In this document: positions 52,001-62,372 of the stretch, in pieces
How the letters are laid out: each line of letters begins with the position of its first letter
How positions within the stretch are numbered: position 1 is the stretch's first letter
Source: Diadophis punctatus similis
Lineage: Eukaryota; Chordata; Lepidosauria; Squamata; Dipsadidae
Reading direction: 5' to 3'
NCBI GenBank assembly: GCA_023053685.1
Contig: JALIGW010000040.1
Span: 341,001 to 405,000, forward strand
Length of the DNA stretch: 64,000 bases
Notes under the pieces: model-generated
Database searches by the model: none
Told to the model about the DNA's origin: nothing
The model's input: only the letters and a program-made list of their open reading frames with translations
Translations under genes and position numbers: made by a program

Positions 52001-53179
52001 TGGTCCTGCAAAGTTGTTGAACTGGACTTGCACGTTGGCCTGACCAAGGACTGGAATCCGGTTCCCCTGGTAGTCTGACAGGCGAAATCCGGTGTCCTGG
52101 ATTCGGTTAGAGTAGAAGCTTGGCACAGCTCTTTTGAGAGTCTTCCAGGCAATGATAGACACCGCTGAGCCTGTGTCTATCTCCATCTGCATCGGTGCTC
52201 CCTCGATGAGGATGGTCACCATCAGCTTCTTTCCGCCCAGAGAGCTGGCTCTATCAATTCGTGTGTTGTTGGTAGCCGGTTGCATTCTTGGGTATCTTTG
52301 GCGCGGCTTTGGATTTTCGCGCCAAGATCTCGGTGACAGCTCAGCTCGCGGAGTATTGCGCGCCGGTGCATCTCTGTTTGGCAGTGTTGCGCGGCAAACT
52401 CGTGCTAGATGGCCCCTCCTCTCGCACCTCTGGCATGTAACATCTCTGAATCTACATGAAAATCTCGGGTGTCGCCCCCCACAGCTGGAACACCCATGGG
52501 GGAAATCTCCGGGCGGCGGTGGTGGAGGCGGGCGTCGCAGCTCAGTACGGCAAACGTCGTCATCGCTGCTCACGTCGTCGTCCAGCGTTCCCTTATGGAC
52601 GGTCGGTACAATGGGTGGCATAGGCTTCGCTTCCTTCTTAGATGAGGCAAAACGGTGGAGAGATTCAGCTGCTTTGGTGGACGACTCAGCTGCCCTGGCT
52701 TCGTCCAGCGCGGCAGCAAAAGTGAGGTTAGGACGAGCTAGGAGGCGGCACTGCAGGCGGATATCCTGAACACCGCAGATCAATTGGTCTAGCATTATGT
52801 CGTCCAAGTCGCGAAATTCACAGTGTCCAGATGCCTTATGGAGAGCAGCAATATATTGATTAATAGTCTCTCCTTCCATTTGCATGCGCTGCCGAAATTC
52901 GTAACGCCGCACAACTTTAGAAGGGGTTGGCGCATAGTGCGTCTTCAGTGTCCCCTTCAGCACGTCCCATTGCACCGTGTGGACAGGCGTCGGGGCAGAG
53001 AGAGACTCTGCAGTGTCAAAAACCTCTGGGCCACAGTGACTCAAAAATAATGCCCTTTTTCTATTGTCTGCCAGGCCCAGCAGGTCATTAGCCTCGAGGA
53101 AACACTCGAAACGCCGCATGTACGAGTCCCACTTCTCCCGGGCAGGATCAAATGGTGGAGGTGGATGAAAGGCAGACAT
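49046..53179 (-). CDS. gag-pol: Gypsy-C Gag-Pol polyprotein (1377 aa)
   Basis: One uninterrupted frame. Gag occupies about residues 1-310, with two zinc knuckles (Cys230/Cys233...Cys242 in the first; Cys249, Cys252, His257, Cys262 in the second). Protease: DTGS at 335-338. Reverse transcriptase: about 450-670, with Asp555 (motif A) and the catalytic YFDD at 615-618. RNase H: Asp764, Glu806, Asp831. Integrase: zinc site His983, His986, Cys1016, Cys1019, and the catalytic triad Asp1047, Asp1101, Glu1137, with the canonical 35-residue spacing between the last two. There is no chromodomain. Gag and Pol are fused with no frameshift or stop between them. The layout resembles the Mag-like or K02A2.6-like branch of Gypsy, distinct from Gypsy-A and -B. 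The first Met, 100 nt after the LTR, is taken as the start. All key residues are present, so the protein should be functional. Confidence 0.95.
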   Translation of the reverse strand: MSAFHPPPPFDPAREKWDSYMRRFECFLEANDLLGLADNRKRALFLSHCGPEVFDTAESLSAPTPVHTVQWDVLKGTLKTHYAPTPSKVVRRYEFRQRMQMEGETINQYIAALHKASGHCEFRDLDDIMLDQLICGVQDIRLQCRLLARPNLTFAAALDEARAAESSTKAAESLHRFASSKKEAKPMPPIVPTVHKGTLDDDVSSDDDVCRTELRRPPPPPPPGDFPHGCSSCGGRHPRFSCRFRDVTCQRCERRGHLARVCRATLPNRDAPARNTPRAELSPRSWRENPKPRQRYPRMQPATNNTRIDRASSLGGKKLMVTILIEGAPMQMEIDTGSAVSIIAWKTLKRAVPSFYSNRIQDTGFRLSDYQGNRIPVLGQANVQVQFNNFAGPLQLIIVNGDLPSLLGLSWFESLGLGVSGVNNVETSNLDDLFEEFQDVFSDGLGKYVGTPISFNLDPKVAPIRLKPRRVPLPLRAKIDIELDKLIKQGVLEPVDHARWETPIVTPLKGDGSVRICADYKCTVNRALQQSAYPVPIVHQLLHSLGSGRLFAKLDLAQAYQQLPVDGATAEAQTIVTHRGAFKCHRLQFGVSVAPGLFQSVMERLLQNIPGVVPYFDDVLISANDSDQLRCRVTMVLEKLRAAGLKAKRNKCVLGVPEVEFLGYRIDGGGIHPTESKLKAIQEAPAPKNQAELQAFLGLLNFYSLFLRDKATVAEPLHRLLAKNALWVWGHKENAAFRAVKKLLTSESFLIQYNITLPVVLACDASPVGVGAVLSHRLPNGLEAPIAYYSRTLSSAERNYSQLDKEALALVAGVKKFHEYLFGRDFMLVTDHKPLLGLLAGDRPTPAALSPRFARWAIFLSAYSYCLVHRPGREMGNADALSRCPLPEVLLDIVPEVPVLLIDLEDSGLITSAEVAKHTARDPALRTVLNWVWRGWPRDPARPEFKPYELRQHELSEQGGCLLWGDRVVIPTSLRAGILQTLHEGHPGIVRMKALARGYVWWPKMDAEVQEWVARCLPCQESRPAPPKAPVHDWDLPKSPWSRLHADFAGPCHGQMFLIIVDAYSKWLEIFPMKSTTAESVIKVLRHLFTTHGIPDTLVTDNGPQFTATPFEGYLASQGISHALSAPFHPATNDLAERFVRSAKEALARLGPGDWQDRIDRFLLTQHITPSATTGRSPAELLMGRRLRSLLDRLHPNYTTSAKQESTKKTRSFATADTVFARNYAEGPLWLPGVIETVIGPVSYAVRLQDGRLWKRHIDQLRSRIKGDLINPSEITPYIPSLAESCPDVSEGLPGEATVQQRPSVELSPQAERTESETFQELPSTAPGIAADQSDRAAGFPLTEVRRSERERKRPAYLRDYVCRMSPSRGGGMLCSG
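49063..49075 (-). promoter_or_regulatory. Gypsy-C polypurine tract
   Basis: AGAGGGGGAGGGA on the minus strand, directly against the 3' LTR. It primes plus-strand DNA synthesis. It lies within the gag-pol frame. Confidence 0.92.
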
Positions 53180-53266
53180 GATGCCAAGAACAAGGCAGGC
53201 GAGGTGCGAGCTGCCTGGCTGGTTGTGAAGCCCGTGGGGCTTGTCGTTGTTCTCCTGGTCCCGAAT

Positions 53267-53279
53267 TCTTCGTCGCCAC
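53267..53279 (-). promoter_or_regulatory. Gypsy-C primer-binding site
   Basis: One base after the 5' LTR the minus strand reads TGGCGACGAAGA. This is complementary, with one mismatch in twelve, to the 3' end of a vertebrate tRNA-Ser(GCT) with its CCA, as far as I recall that tRNA. The tRNA identity is inference; the TGG start is seen. Confidence 0.75.
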
Positions 53280-53326
53280 TGTTAGATCGTGGATTCAGCA
53301 CAGGAGACCGACTTTGACAACAGCTC

Positions 53327-53332
53327 TTTATT
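53327..53332 (-). terminator. Gypsy-C polyadenylation signal
   Basis: AATAAA in CTCAAATAAAGAGC on the minus strand, in the LTR. The same signal is at 48847-48852 in the 3' LTR, where it would act. Confidence 0.85.
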
Positions 53333-53376
53333 TGAGATAAGAAGCACAACCAGCAAAAAGCCTCTGACAGCTTGCC

Positions 53377-53384
53377 TTTTTATA
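53377..53384 (-). promoter_or_regulatory. Gypsy-C TATA box
   Basis: CCTATAAAAAGGC on the minus strand, about 50 nt upstream of the AATAAA signal. Confidence 0.85.
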
Positions 53385-53547
53385 GGGGCTGTCAGCAACA
53401 CTTGTAACCAATTCAAAATGTAGCAACCAATGGAGGTTCAGCATTTTCCCTCCAATAATACTGGCCCTGGATGAAACCAGCATTTTCCCTCCAATAATAC
53501 TGGCCCTGGATGAAACCAGTTATTCCTAGCCAGAACATAACAATAAT

Positions 53548-55774
53548 CTTGTGAATAATATAATTTGATATATTGCTTTAATGTATATATATAAGGTGTT
53601 TAGTGAACTATACTGTGATTCTTTAAAAAATATTCCCTAATATGTAAAATGGGATGAATGTAGCTCTGTTAAAACGTTCTCCAATTTCTTTCTCAATTTG
53701 GCAGGAACAGAACAGGAGTTGAGAATTGGATTCACTGCTGCACCTAGTTTAACTGCCAACATTAGAAACATTAGCAGAGTTGGATCACTGACAGGATTAC
53801 AAACAGCATTAAACTCTGTTGTATTTGGATGTTAGATTGTGTATAAATCTACATCACTTCTATACTTTTCAAGGAAGATTGCAAAGCCAATCAAGATTTC
53901 AGTTACTATTGAAACCATCATAATATTGGGCAGAAGACAAGATCCAGATTAGACTTGCCTATTGCAGGACATTCTATACAGTAAAAAAATTAGCTAATTA
54001 GCAAATGATTTGTAGATAATTCATGATGCAATTGAAAAGCTATTGCCTTTAAACAAAATAAATATTGCAATGTAACATATTGTGAAAATACAAAAGGGAG
54101 GTCATCAGAAACATGAGGAATGGAAAGTTGTATAAAGAAATTAACTGAAAGATAATTAAAAATAAAAGATTTTGAATCAGAGGCAGTGAGAGTAACAGAA
54201 GTTATAGGGGCATAACATCCACTCTCAATTGTCACACTCAATTCTGCGTTTGGGATCTGTTCTGGTTGTGTTAAATTAGAGTTTGTTTGCTTTATTTATA
54301 GGGCTGTCTAAATTATATAAAACAACTTGACTAACAAACAAATGCATTAAAACTCTAATAGATCACTGATATGCAACAGGAAGAAGCAGTCCCACAAAAT
54401 GTATTTATTTAATTTATATAATTAAAATTTATATAATTTATATAGTTCCAGCATAAACTATTTCTTATGCCAAAGAATGTATATTGAAAAAAATAGTAAT
54501 AAATCAAGACTGCCCATGTTAATATGGTTTAACCACTGGAATCAAACCCATGCAAAATAATATAAGTTTTACCCCAAAACCAAGGTGATTTAGTGAAGGA
54601 ATGCTTTCCTAAAAATGTACATAGGATAAACTCAGCAGGTTACAAGTGGGCATTCATTTAGTGACCACAGGTCTTTTGATTCAGTGATATGGCTGATCTC
54701 TTGCAATGCTGCATGATCCTCAGCCAGTTTCTTGGTTTTTTTAGTAATTAAACTATTTTATCAGAAGTTCCTTAGTTCTTGTGTATCTGTTTATCTGCTT
54801 CCAGTTTAGCCTTCTGGGGTGAAGTTTGACAACAGGAAAGGGAAGAAATTCCTTCCCCATTTTGGGCAGGGGGCTGACCACAAAGGAACTGCGTGTTCCA
54901 ACATTAGTCCCCATCTTTCTTGATACTCTCTGCCATTTGTGGAGAGCTTTCCAGATCTTGAAATATACATTCCTTCATTAAGATGACAATCCAAAGTTAT
55001 CTGTTTTCTAGCTGAATTAAGGGAGAACTTTGCTCACTTCACATTTTCCCCTTCCTTGTGAGAAAAAGGTTCCCAGTATTTCAGACACTGTCATCAGTTG
55101 TCCTAAGCGCTGATGATCCTATTAACATGACCTCATTAGTTTCAGCATCTAAACACATAAGCTAGTAGTAGAGCAGGAGCTAATCATGCTAATTGTAACC
55201 TAACATTTGCATATTCATCAGCCCTGCTTGCTTTATGAACAGGGAAAAAACACCATGTGTCTTTAATATTTTTAAGTGGGTCACTTTCAGGGTTGTATCT
55301 GCTTTAAATAAATTACCATGTTGTTGGATGTCCTTGCCAAAGAGCCATTTTGTGCCGCTGCTGAGTCCTCACAATACATGGTTTCCTGACATAATCCACA
55401 TCGAAACACACAGCCAAGCAAGACTTGTTCCAGTGCAGCTGGAATTTCAGCCATGGAAAGACAAAGGTGGGCAGAAATCTGGGAGGTGAGGAGGAAGCAA
55501 TTTCACGCCTACCCAGATTCCACTTCCTGAGATCTCTTGGACAGGGAAGAAGCTGGCGGATGAGATTTTTCCAGTCGGAGCAGACAGGTGGGCCCAGATC
55601 ACCTGGCTGACCAGGAAGAAGCTGCCCACCAAGGAAAGAGCTGATTTGGGGGGAGAGCGGCTCCTTCTCTGCAAACTCCATGCTTGAGCATCCAAGGGAC
55701 ATCTTGATTTGGGAGGAGTTCCCACTGAAGTCAAACTTCATTTTCCTGCATGTTATGCTTTAGGGCTATACAAA
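53548..55774. other. Unassigned AT-rich sequence
   Basis: About 2.2 kb with no recognised TE terminus or protein motif. Open frames are short. It may be unique intergenic or intronic DNA. Confidence 0.4.
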
Positions 55775-56105
55775 GGCTGTGTTTGTTGTTGTTGTTGTTG
55801 TACTTCAGTTGCTAATTCATGTCTGGCTCTTCACGACCCCATGGACCACAGCAAAACAGGTTCTCCTGTTTTCCACTGTCTCATAGAGTATGTCCAAATT
55901 CATGTTCATTGCATTGATGATGCTATCTGACCATCTCATCCTTTGCCATCCTTTCCTCCTTTTGCCTTCAATCTTTCCCAACAGGAGGGCTTTTTCCAAG
56001 GAGTCCTCTCTCCTCATTAGGTGGCCAAAGTATTTGAGCTTCAGCTTCAGCATCTGTCTTTCCAAAGAACAGCCAGGGCTGATTTCCTAGACTGTCTTTT
56101 AGCTT
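55775..56105 (-). mobile_element. BovB (RTE) LINE, 3' end of a split copy
   Basis: The minus strand encodes the BovB C-terminus: LKLKYFGHLMRREDSLEKAL (55985-56045 region), LLGKIEGKRRKG and an AVVHGVVKSQT end, 55817-56065. A (GTT)n run and the CCATGGACC block (55783-55850) form the familiar BovB 3' end. Part of the same copy as 57191-58990. Confidence 0.92.
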
Positions 56106-56232
56106 CTTACAAATCAGAAGGTTCAGTATAGAACTTGGTGAACACATTTTCCTTTCAATATTTTTTGTCAAGAAAAATGTTTCCAGAGCTCTTGTTTTCT
56201 GCTTAATTTGTACCAAGATCACAACATGCAAT

Positions 56233-57190
56233 ACAGGTAGTCCTTGCTTAATGACACCCAGCAACCATTCAAACATGTGACGATGTTGTACTTATGATGG
56301 GTCTATGAAGTTCCAACTGTTTCAGTGACATGATTGTGATTGGAATACCCGGTGCCTGCCTCGCAATTATTGGAGTATCCTGTGGTCACGATTTGCAACC
56401 TTCTGTTGTAAGGAATTTCCTTCTGGGTTCAGTTCCAAATGGGGAAAAAGACACTGGATTCATGGAAGTTGCTTGGAAAGAAGGTTTAATATGGTGGACG
56501 GGAGCACATGGCATGAGCCCCTGTACAGAAAAGGTAGATCACATGCTTCCCGATGTTGGGTCCAGAGAAAAGGAAGGGAAAGATGCTGAGTCCCTTGGTT
56601 TTATTACCTCTGTTGGGCCCCACCTCTTAGTTTCCTGTTCCTGTGTATGTAATGCACTCTGATTGGTGGTCAGACCCCCCCCCCTAGGGGTGGGGGTCTT
56701 AGCTAGCCTTTTAGGCTGTCTCCCAAGTTTGTTTGAGTTCTGGTAATTTTCCAGGTGGTAGAGGGGTAATCCTATCATGTCCTAAGGGTGAAGGTCTTAA
56801 TCCCATCACCTTGGGGCAGGGAGCTGTAGGAAGCTGCTTTGTATTTAAAACATGTTTCTCCTTTCCTCATTCAGGGAAACATATTCTTTCCTTTTTCAAT
56901 ATTTCCTAGGATATTTCATTTTTCTAGGAGATGGGTGGGTGCTAACTTTCCACACTTCTTTGCCAGCTTCTGACAAGTAAAGTCAATGGAGAAGCCAGCA
57001 GGAGGTCACAAATGGTGACATGTGACATCCCCCACTTAACCACCAACCATGATTTGCTTAACAATGGCAACAGGAAATGCTGGAATTGCTGTTGCTGTGC
57101 AGTGCATTCACATGAAGTTGCATTTTACAACTCAGTCACTTAATAGTGGCACTCCTGGTCCCAATTGCAGCATTAATCAAGGATTACAGG
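56233..57190. mobile_element. Palindromic MITE-like element, split by a solo LTR
   Basis: The left part ACAGGTAGTCCTTGCTTAATG to 56403 and right part 56966-57190 (TGACAAGTAAAGTCAATGG to AATCAAGGATTAC) match a common squamate palindromic repeat whose ends read CAGGTAGTCCTCGACTTA. Boundaries are approximate; superfamily not assigned. Confidence 0.65.
56404..56965 (-). mobile_element. Solo LTR (562 bp)
   Basis: TGTTGTAAGG to CTTTGCCA; flanks CCTTC and GCTTC (one mismatch, 56399-56403, 56966-56970). Removing it restores the interrupted palindromic element (CAACCTTCTGACAAG). An AATAAA lies on the minus strand near 56603 (GGTAATAAAACC). Orientation minus is inferred from that. Confidence 0.65.
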
Positions 57191-58990
57191 GCTAAATGTG
57201 AAATAGTAAAACTTGAGCTTTCGCGATCATCAGGGTTAGGGGTCACAGGTGCTTACCCCACCTATATTTGACTCCCTTTTGTTGTTGCTCCTTGAATGAA
57301 GGATGATCCCCAATTGCTTCATTGCTCCTTTCTTAAAGTCCATTGATTTATCCAGGCACCAGGGTCTTCTCCAATGATATTTGATTTTTCATTGTGGGTG
57401 TAATTTTGTTTGTTTGTTTTCTTCTTGGGGCTTCCAGTGAGAAATCTCTTTATACTTCATCTAGTACTGAATAATTTCTTCTGAAAGTCTAAGCTGTCTT
57501 CCTTGGAGGTTCAACTATTCTGTGTTTGAGAGTTCTGACAGCGAGAATCTAACTGGCATCAGGATTGGTGAAGCAGGTCTTATAATTATGACAGAAAAAC
57601 ATATTTACATTTAATCCACCATCCAGGTATCCAATGCCTAGTTTGCATCTTAGCAAGAGCAGGGAAGAGCTGGGAAGACAAGCAGAGGATCAGTGCAGGA
57701 ATCAGATGAGGAATCACTTAGAGAAAGAGCAGGCAGAGAGAACAAATCTTCTGTTGAAAGACATGTTGACAGGTCAGAGAAGGCTGCCCGGTGGGCTGTA
57801 CGTTGCAGAGGCCTAGCTTAGATATCACATTTTGCCATCATTATTGTTGTCAGTTTGTTTCTGCACTTTAATATTTTGTCCAACTTTCTCATAGCCTTTC
57901 AGTTTCATAACCAATGTCTACATCTTTGCCTAAGGGACAAGATCTATTACTACTTCAACTTCTCCATATGCTTGCTCTGATTTTGCATTGCCTGTTGACA
58001 TACGTGTGTGTGTGTGTGTGTTAGTATTGAGCAGTAGGGTAGTTCTGCACTCTTTTATTTCACCTTCAATAAAAGTGACCTTAACTCCTCCTTGCTTCTA
58101 ACCATAAACATAGCACTAGCAACATATCTGATGGTTTGAGTTCACCAGGAACTTTCCTCTTTCTATTCATTATAGTCCCAATTTTTCATCATACATTCTG
58201 CATATACTGTAAGTTACATAAAGCAGGTGACACAAACTCTGGCACACTTTTTTTCTCAATTTTGAACTAATTAGTTGCTATATAGTCCATCCTAACTGTT
58301 TCTTCCTGGTCTGTATATGAATTCTGAGATAGGATGGCCCAGTGGACTCATGTTTTCAAGCATTATTTAGAATATCTTGTGACTCACCAAAGCTGAAGCC
58401 ATCAACAGAGTAAAAGTAGACATCTTTTTTGGAAATGTCTGTGCCTTTTCTCTTATGCATTAGCAACATGTGTCAGGAGCCGTTGTCTCTTCTGAATCCA
58501 GGTTTACCTTTGGCACTTCTCTTTCCATGTGTTTTTGAAGTCTGCCCTGAAATGTGTTGAGTGTTCCTTTTCTAGCAGGTGAGGTGAGTGCAATTGCTTA
58601 CCAGTTTCAGCATTCTTCTGTGTTTCCATTTTGGTATTGAAATAGAAATCTTTTCCAGTCCCTTGGCCTCTGCTGTTTCCCATGCCTGCTTACAAATGAC
58701 AAATAGCAATTTAATGGCATCAGGCGGCAAGATTTTGCACAATTCTGTTACTATTTCATCCATCCCTGTAGCTTAGTAATATTTTCCAGCACTGGCTTCT
58801 TTGCTGCATGGTGGCTTCCTTGTCCAAGCTACTCATTGCTGGGTTCACTACAACTTGCTTTCTCTTGGTGAGGGAGGTTTGTCTTAGACACTGATTGGAA
58901 CACAAGGAACAGTAACACTTGTCCATTGTTGTAGTCAGATCCATTTCTCATTGCTTTGGAGATTATGGTTCTGCTCTACCCTCAAGAAAG
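57191..58990 (-). mobile_element. BovB (RTE) LINE, RT region of a split copy
   Basis: Minus-strand pieces align in order with RTE reverse transcriptases: MDEIVTELCKILPPDAIKLL (58700-58763), IPKW (about 58620), a FRRDNGS stretch (about 58490), an ISEFIYRPGRN stretch (about 58300) and a SPALCNLQYMQNV stretch (about 58190) corresponding to the SPCLFNLYAEYIM block. Many stops. 57191-57840 is too decayed to follow by eye and is included by position. Confidence 0.7.
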
Positions 58991-59174
58991 TTGTGTTTAT
59001 TTGATCACTCCAGGTTTCTGATGGAACTACTTGATTTTCAGAGGGGACTTGGGATTTAGTAACACTTTGCCTACTGCCTTATTTATCTCAAATTGAAGGA
59101 ATGACAACAGATGTGCTCTTGGGTGAAGAAACCGGGAGTGGAATGATCAAATAAGCACAACTTTATGCAGAAAG
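58991..59174. other. Unassigned spacer
   Basis: Nothing recognised. Confidence 0.35.
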
Positions 59175-59495
59175 ACAAAGAATGAATCCATGTATGAGAG
59201 AAGAGGTGATTGACTTATTCTCCAAGGCACCTGAGGGCAGGAAAAGAAGTAATAGATGGAAATTTATCGAAGAGAAATCCAACCTAGAACTAAGGAGAAA
59301 CTTCCTGACAGTGAGAACAATTAATCAGTGGCATGGCTTGCTTTCAGAAGCTGGGGGTGCCCCATCACTTGAGGTTTTTAAGAAAAGACTGGACAGCCAC
59401 CTGTCTGAAATGATGTAGAATCTCCTGCTTGAGCAGGGATTGGACTAGAAGACCTCAGAGGTCTCTTCCAATTCTGTCATTTTATGACTTCTATG
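59175..59495 (+). mobile_element. CR1 3' end, well-preserved coding C-terminus
   Basis: 78 open codons (59182-59418) give the CR1 C-terminus: an IDLFSKAPEGR stretch, a LELRRNFLTVR stretch and an APSLEVFKKRLDSHLSEMM end. The CR1 3' UTR follows (GGGATTGGACTAGAAGACCT and TTCCAATTCTGTCATTTTATG). A clean reference for the other CR1 scraps here. Confidence 0.92.
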
Positions 59496-59789
59496 ATGTC
59501 TATCTCAATGTTTCATTTAAATGTGGACAAAGCAACTGCTTTGATTGGTTTGGCTCTCTAGTTGGTCTTAATAATAATCAACTATGTTGTTATTATTGCA
59601 CTATGCATGCTCTTGTAAATGCTCGATATGAGGGATCCATTTTGTTTTCTTTGCCAAGGGACCTTTACATTCTAGCAGTGCCGGAATATAGAAAGAGCCT
59701 CAAAGCAGTGAGTTATGAACATTGGGAAAGTAGTTTCTCTACTCTTGCTCATAAAAACATTTGAATAGATACGGAGATGTCTTCATAAG
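59496..59789. other. Unassigned sequence
   Basis: No recognisable element; a 111-codon frame extending from the CR1 end has no motif. Confidence 0.35.
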
Positions 59790-59797
59790 CACAGTTC

Positions 59798-60144
59798 CAG
59801 TGGTGGGTTCCTGCCGGAGCTGTCCAATGCGTAGCTCCGGTAAGGAGCGGCCGATTGTGCAATTTGCGTGCAACCGCTCTGGAGCCCTCTCCACCGGTCC
59901 GTCACACACGTTGCCATCTTTTTCTGAGAATTTTTGGGCAATTTTGCTTCTGCGCATGCGCGGAAGCAAAATCTCGCCGAAATCTCGCGCGCGCCCCCTC
60001 ACAAGATTTTGGTGAGATTTTGCTTCCATGCATGCGCAGAAGCAAAATCACGCAAGGGGACACGCGCGCATAGCACGCGTGTGCCCAAAACATGGAGATG
60101 CATGCGCAGTGCACTGGCATGGGTAAGTGAGCAATCCGCCCCTG
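59798..60144. mobile_element. Non-autonomous hAT element (347 bp)
   Basis: Termini CAGTGGTGGGTTCCTG and CAATCCGCCCCTG, with an exact 8-bp TSD CACAGTTC (59790-59797, 60145-60152). The interior holds inverted copies of GAGATTTTGCTTC/GAAGCAAAATC, rich in GCGCATGCGC. Confidence 0.95.
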
Positions 60145-60152
60145 CACAGTTC

Positions 60153-62372
60153 TATGTATGCAGCTCATCCCTTCGACAAAGTCTCAGCTTCATATAAGGC
60201 AAGAGCCACACAAATAACATATTTGAAATGTAAGCTGGAAAATGTTTATATGGTCAGGAGTGTCAGGTACTTCCAAAGACTTCAATGTCTCCCATCTCCT
60301 AGGAGAAAATGTCCTTGAAGTTCTTCTCTGAATAAGCCCTGTAGGAGACTGCATTTGGTCCAGCAACAGCTCCCTAGCAAAGCCCGCTGACCATTTTCTT
60401 TTGGAGAAGATCCAGACATGTTCTTCACAGATCTTACCTTTGGGCCATGCATGGTGATGGTGGTCGGATCCATCTGGCATGATCACTTCCGCCTGTGAAC
60501 TGTCTCTGCTCTATGTGCAGCATGTTGCTTCTGCGGGACATGGACTCAATCTGCCTTATGTGCTTCATATTTGTGTTCTACCATGATCTTTTCAAAGCAG
60601 GCACAGGAGATGTTGGCTTGATCCTGAGGATAAAGGTTGATCATGGTAGCTGTGGATGATGAACTCAATGCAGCATAACTCCAGGAACTCTTAATTCCAG
60701 TAAAGCCAGACTCCACTGCTAAATGAAGGCTCACAATAGTCCAGAAAGTTAGGATCCAGCTCAAAAACACAGTAGCCAAAAAGGGTTTCCTCTCCATTGG
60801 AAACATTTCCCATCCTGGGCTTTGTATTGGCCCTTAGCAAGAGGATGCAGCAAAGTATCTGTCAACATAATGAGACAAAACAACCCATCCTGTCAACTTC
60901 AAATGTTCGTATAATAGTTTCAAGGGGGCTTTTTGTCCTCTGTTGATATATTTTCCTTTTATGTTTTCTCCAGTAAGCAAACTTTAGAGGACCCTTTGCA
61001 ACACTCACATTCCCTTGCTTATAAGGAAGAGAAAGGCCGGAGAATGAATCATGGGAAAGCATCCTGTGGCAAGGGGGGTCTCCTAATGAGGACCACCCTT
61101 GGCTTTCAGCATGTACCTAGTGCAAGAGCATGTCTGCACGAGGGTGGGAGAGGGCTTTGTTTGGCTGGAAAACCGTTTGTGAGACACAATGGTGGAGGGG
61201 AGAGAGCCAGACACCAGGCCTTTGTGTGCAAATTTCCCAGTGGAGTGAAACTGCTTTCCACAAGTTAATTAAACAGGTTTGTAGTTCAGAGCCTGCCTAA
61301 TGAGCTATAGTTCTTCATGAATGAGAGGCTTGTCTCCAGCTATGAGGCAAAAGTCCAAAATATGTCAACAGCAATTACTGGGGGTGGTGGTGGTGGCAGC
61401 CAGTTCAACATCTGATCCAAATTGGAGGGGCAAGAAAAGCAAGCAGGAAGGTCATTGCCTTGAATTTCCCCAACCTGGGCCCAAGATGAGATGCATCCAG
61501 GACCTGGGGGAGGGGGGCGGGTTTCAAGCCAGTAGTGTATACCATGAAACTGCAGCCACACCAACTCTGAAAAGTGGATTTATTATTTTATATCTTGCCA
61601 TTCCTCAAGGAATTCAAGGCAGCATACACATCCTTCCTGGTGTTTGTGTGTTTGTGTGTATATGTGTGTGTGCATGATTGTGTGTTGTGGATCATTAGTG
61701 CCACAAATTCTTCTGGAATGGGGCACATGGCATCAATCAGAAAGAAATAACAAGAAAACCAGGGCTTCCTTAATTGGAAGACGCTTCCCATGGGTTATAA
61801 TATGCTCTGGAGATGTTCTTGCAGACTTCTGTTTCAGGTATTAGCACACAAATACCCCATAATTGCATAGGCATACACGGAGATTACCTAGTTTTCATGT
61901 TTTGTGAATGATTCATCAGCAGGAAAAAAAACATTGTATTCGATAAATAATTCATCATTTTTCCTATTTACTTAACTCATCATTACCAGGTGTGCAATTT
62001 AGTCATTACAAGTAACTTCCTCTTAGATGGTATGAAAATGGCAATCACTGGTGACCCTGGTTTAATTAGGGCTTATTTAGATTATCATTTGGAGGAAGTG
62101 AGGAACAGAAGTGTTTCTCGTCCATTGCAAGTCATCCGCTGAGGTAATCTGGCTGGGAAATCATATTGTCCATCCAGTAATATCGTGATGCTGGTAAAAT
62201 GCCATCCTTGTATCCCCAAAAATCTTAACAAGTTTCATGTAAAAAAGTAGGGTAGTCATAGAACTATTCAGCAGAAACAGGAGACACCCAGGTTCAAATG
62301 TTATTAGATAATTGCATCATAGACTCTCTCTGTTTATCCTGTGTCACACTGTACGGATAAAATGGAGGTAGG
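60153..62372. other. Long stretch without recognised elements
   Basis: About 2.2 kb. An 86-codon minus-strand frame (60546-60806) begins with a hydrophobic segment (LATVFLSWILTFWTIVSLHL). It is preceded by an AG (AAAGCCCAG near 60816) and followed, after its stop, by a donor-like AAGGTAAGAT near 60443, but I recognise no family and do not call a gene. A (TG)n-like patch lies at 61640-61685. Confidence 0.45.

Larger units (their letters stand above)
48800..53542 (-). mobile_element. Gypsy-C: intact, young LTR retrotransposon
   Basis: Complete element of 4743 bp. LTRs 48800-49062 and 53280-53542 are 263 bp each and identical by eye over their whole length. An exact 5-bp duplication ATAAT flanks it (48795-48799, 53543-53547). 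On the minus strand: 5' LTR, primer-binding site at 53268-53279, a 100-nt leader, one gag-pol frame, polypurine tract, 3' LTR. Identical LTRs mean it inserted very recently. This is the only element in the window with no visible defect. Confidence 0.98.
53280..53542 (-). repeat. Gypsy-C 5' LTR
   Basis: Identical to the 3' LTR, including the 39-bp duplication (53439-53477, 53478-53516). Minus strand order: U3, TATA box, R with AATAAA, U5. Confidence 0.97.

Noticed and set aside
52134..52769. 211-codon plus-strand frame opposite Gypsy-C
   Set aside because: Antisense shadow of the intact gag-pol frame, without motifs.
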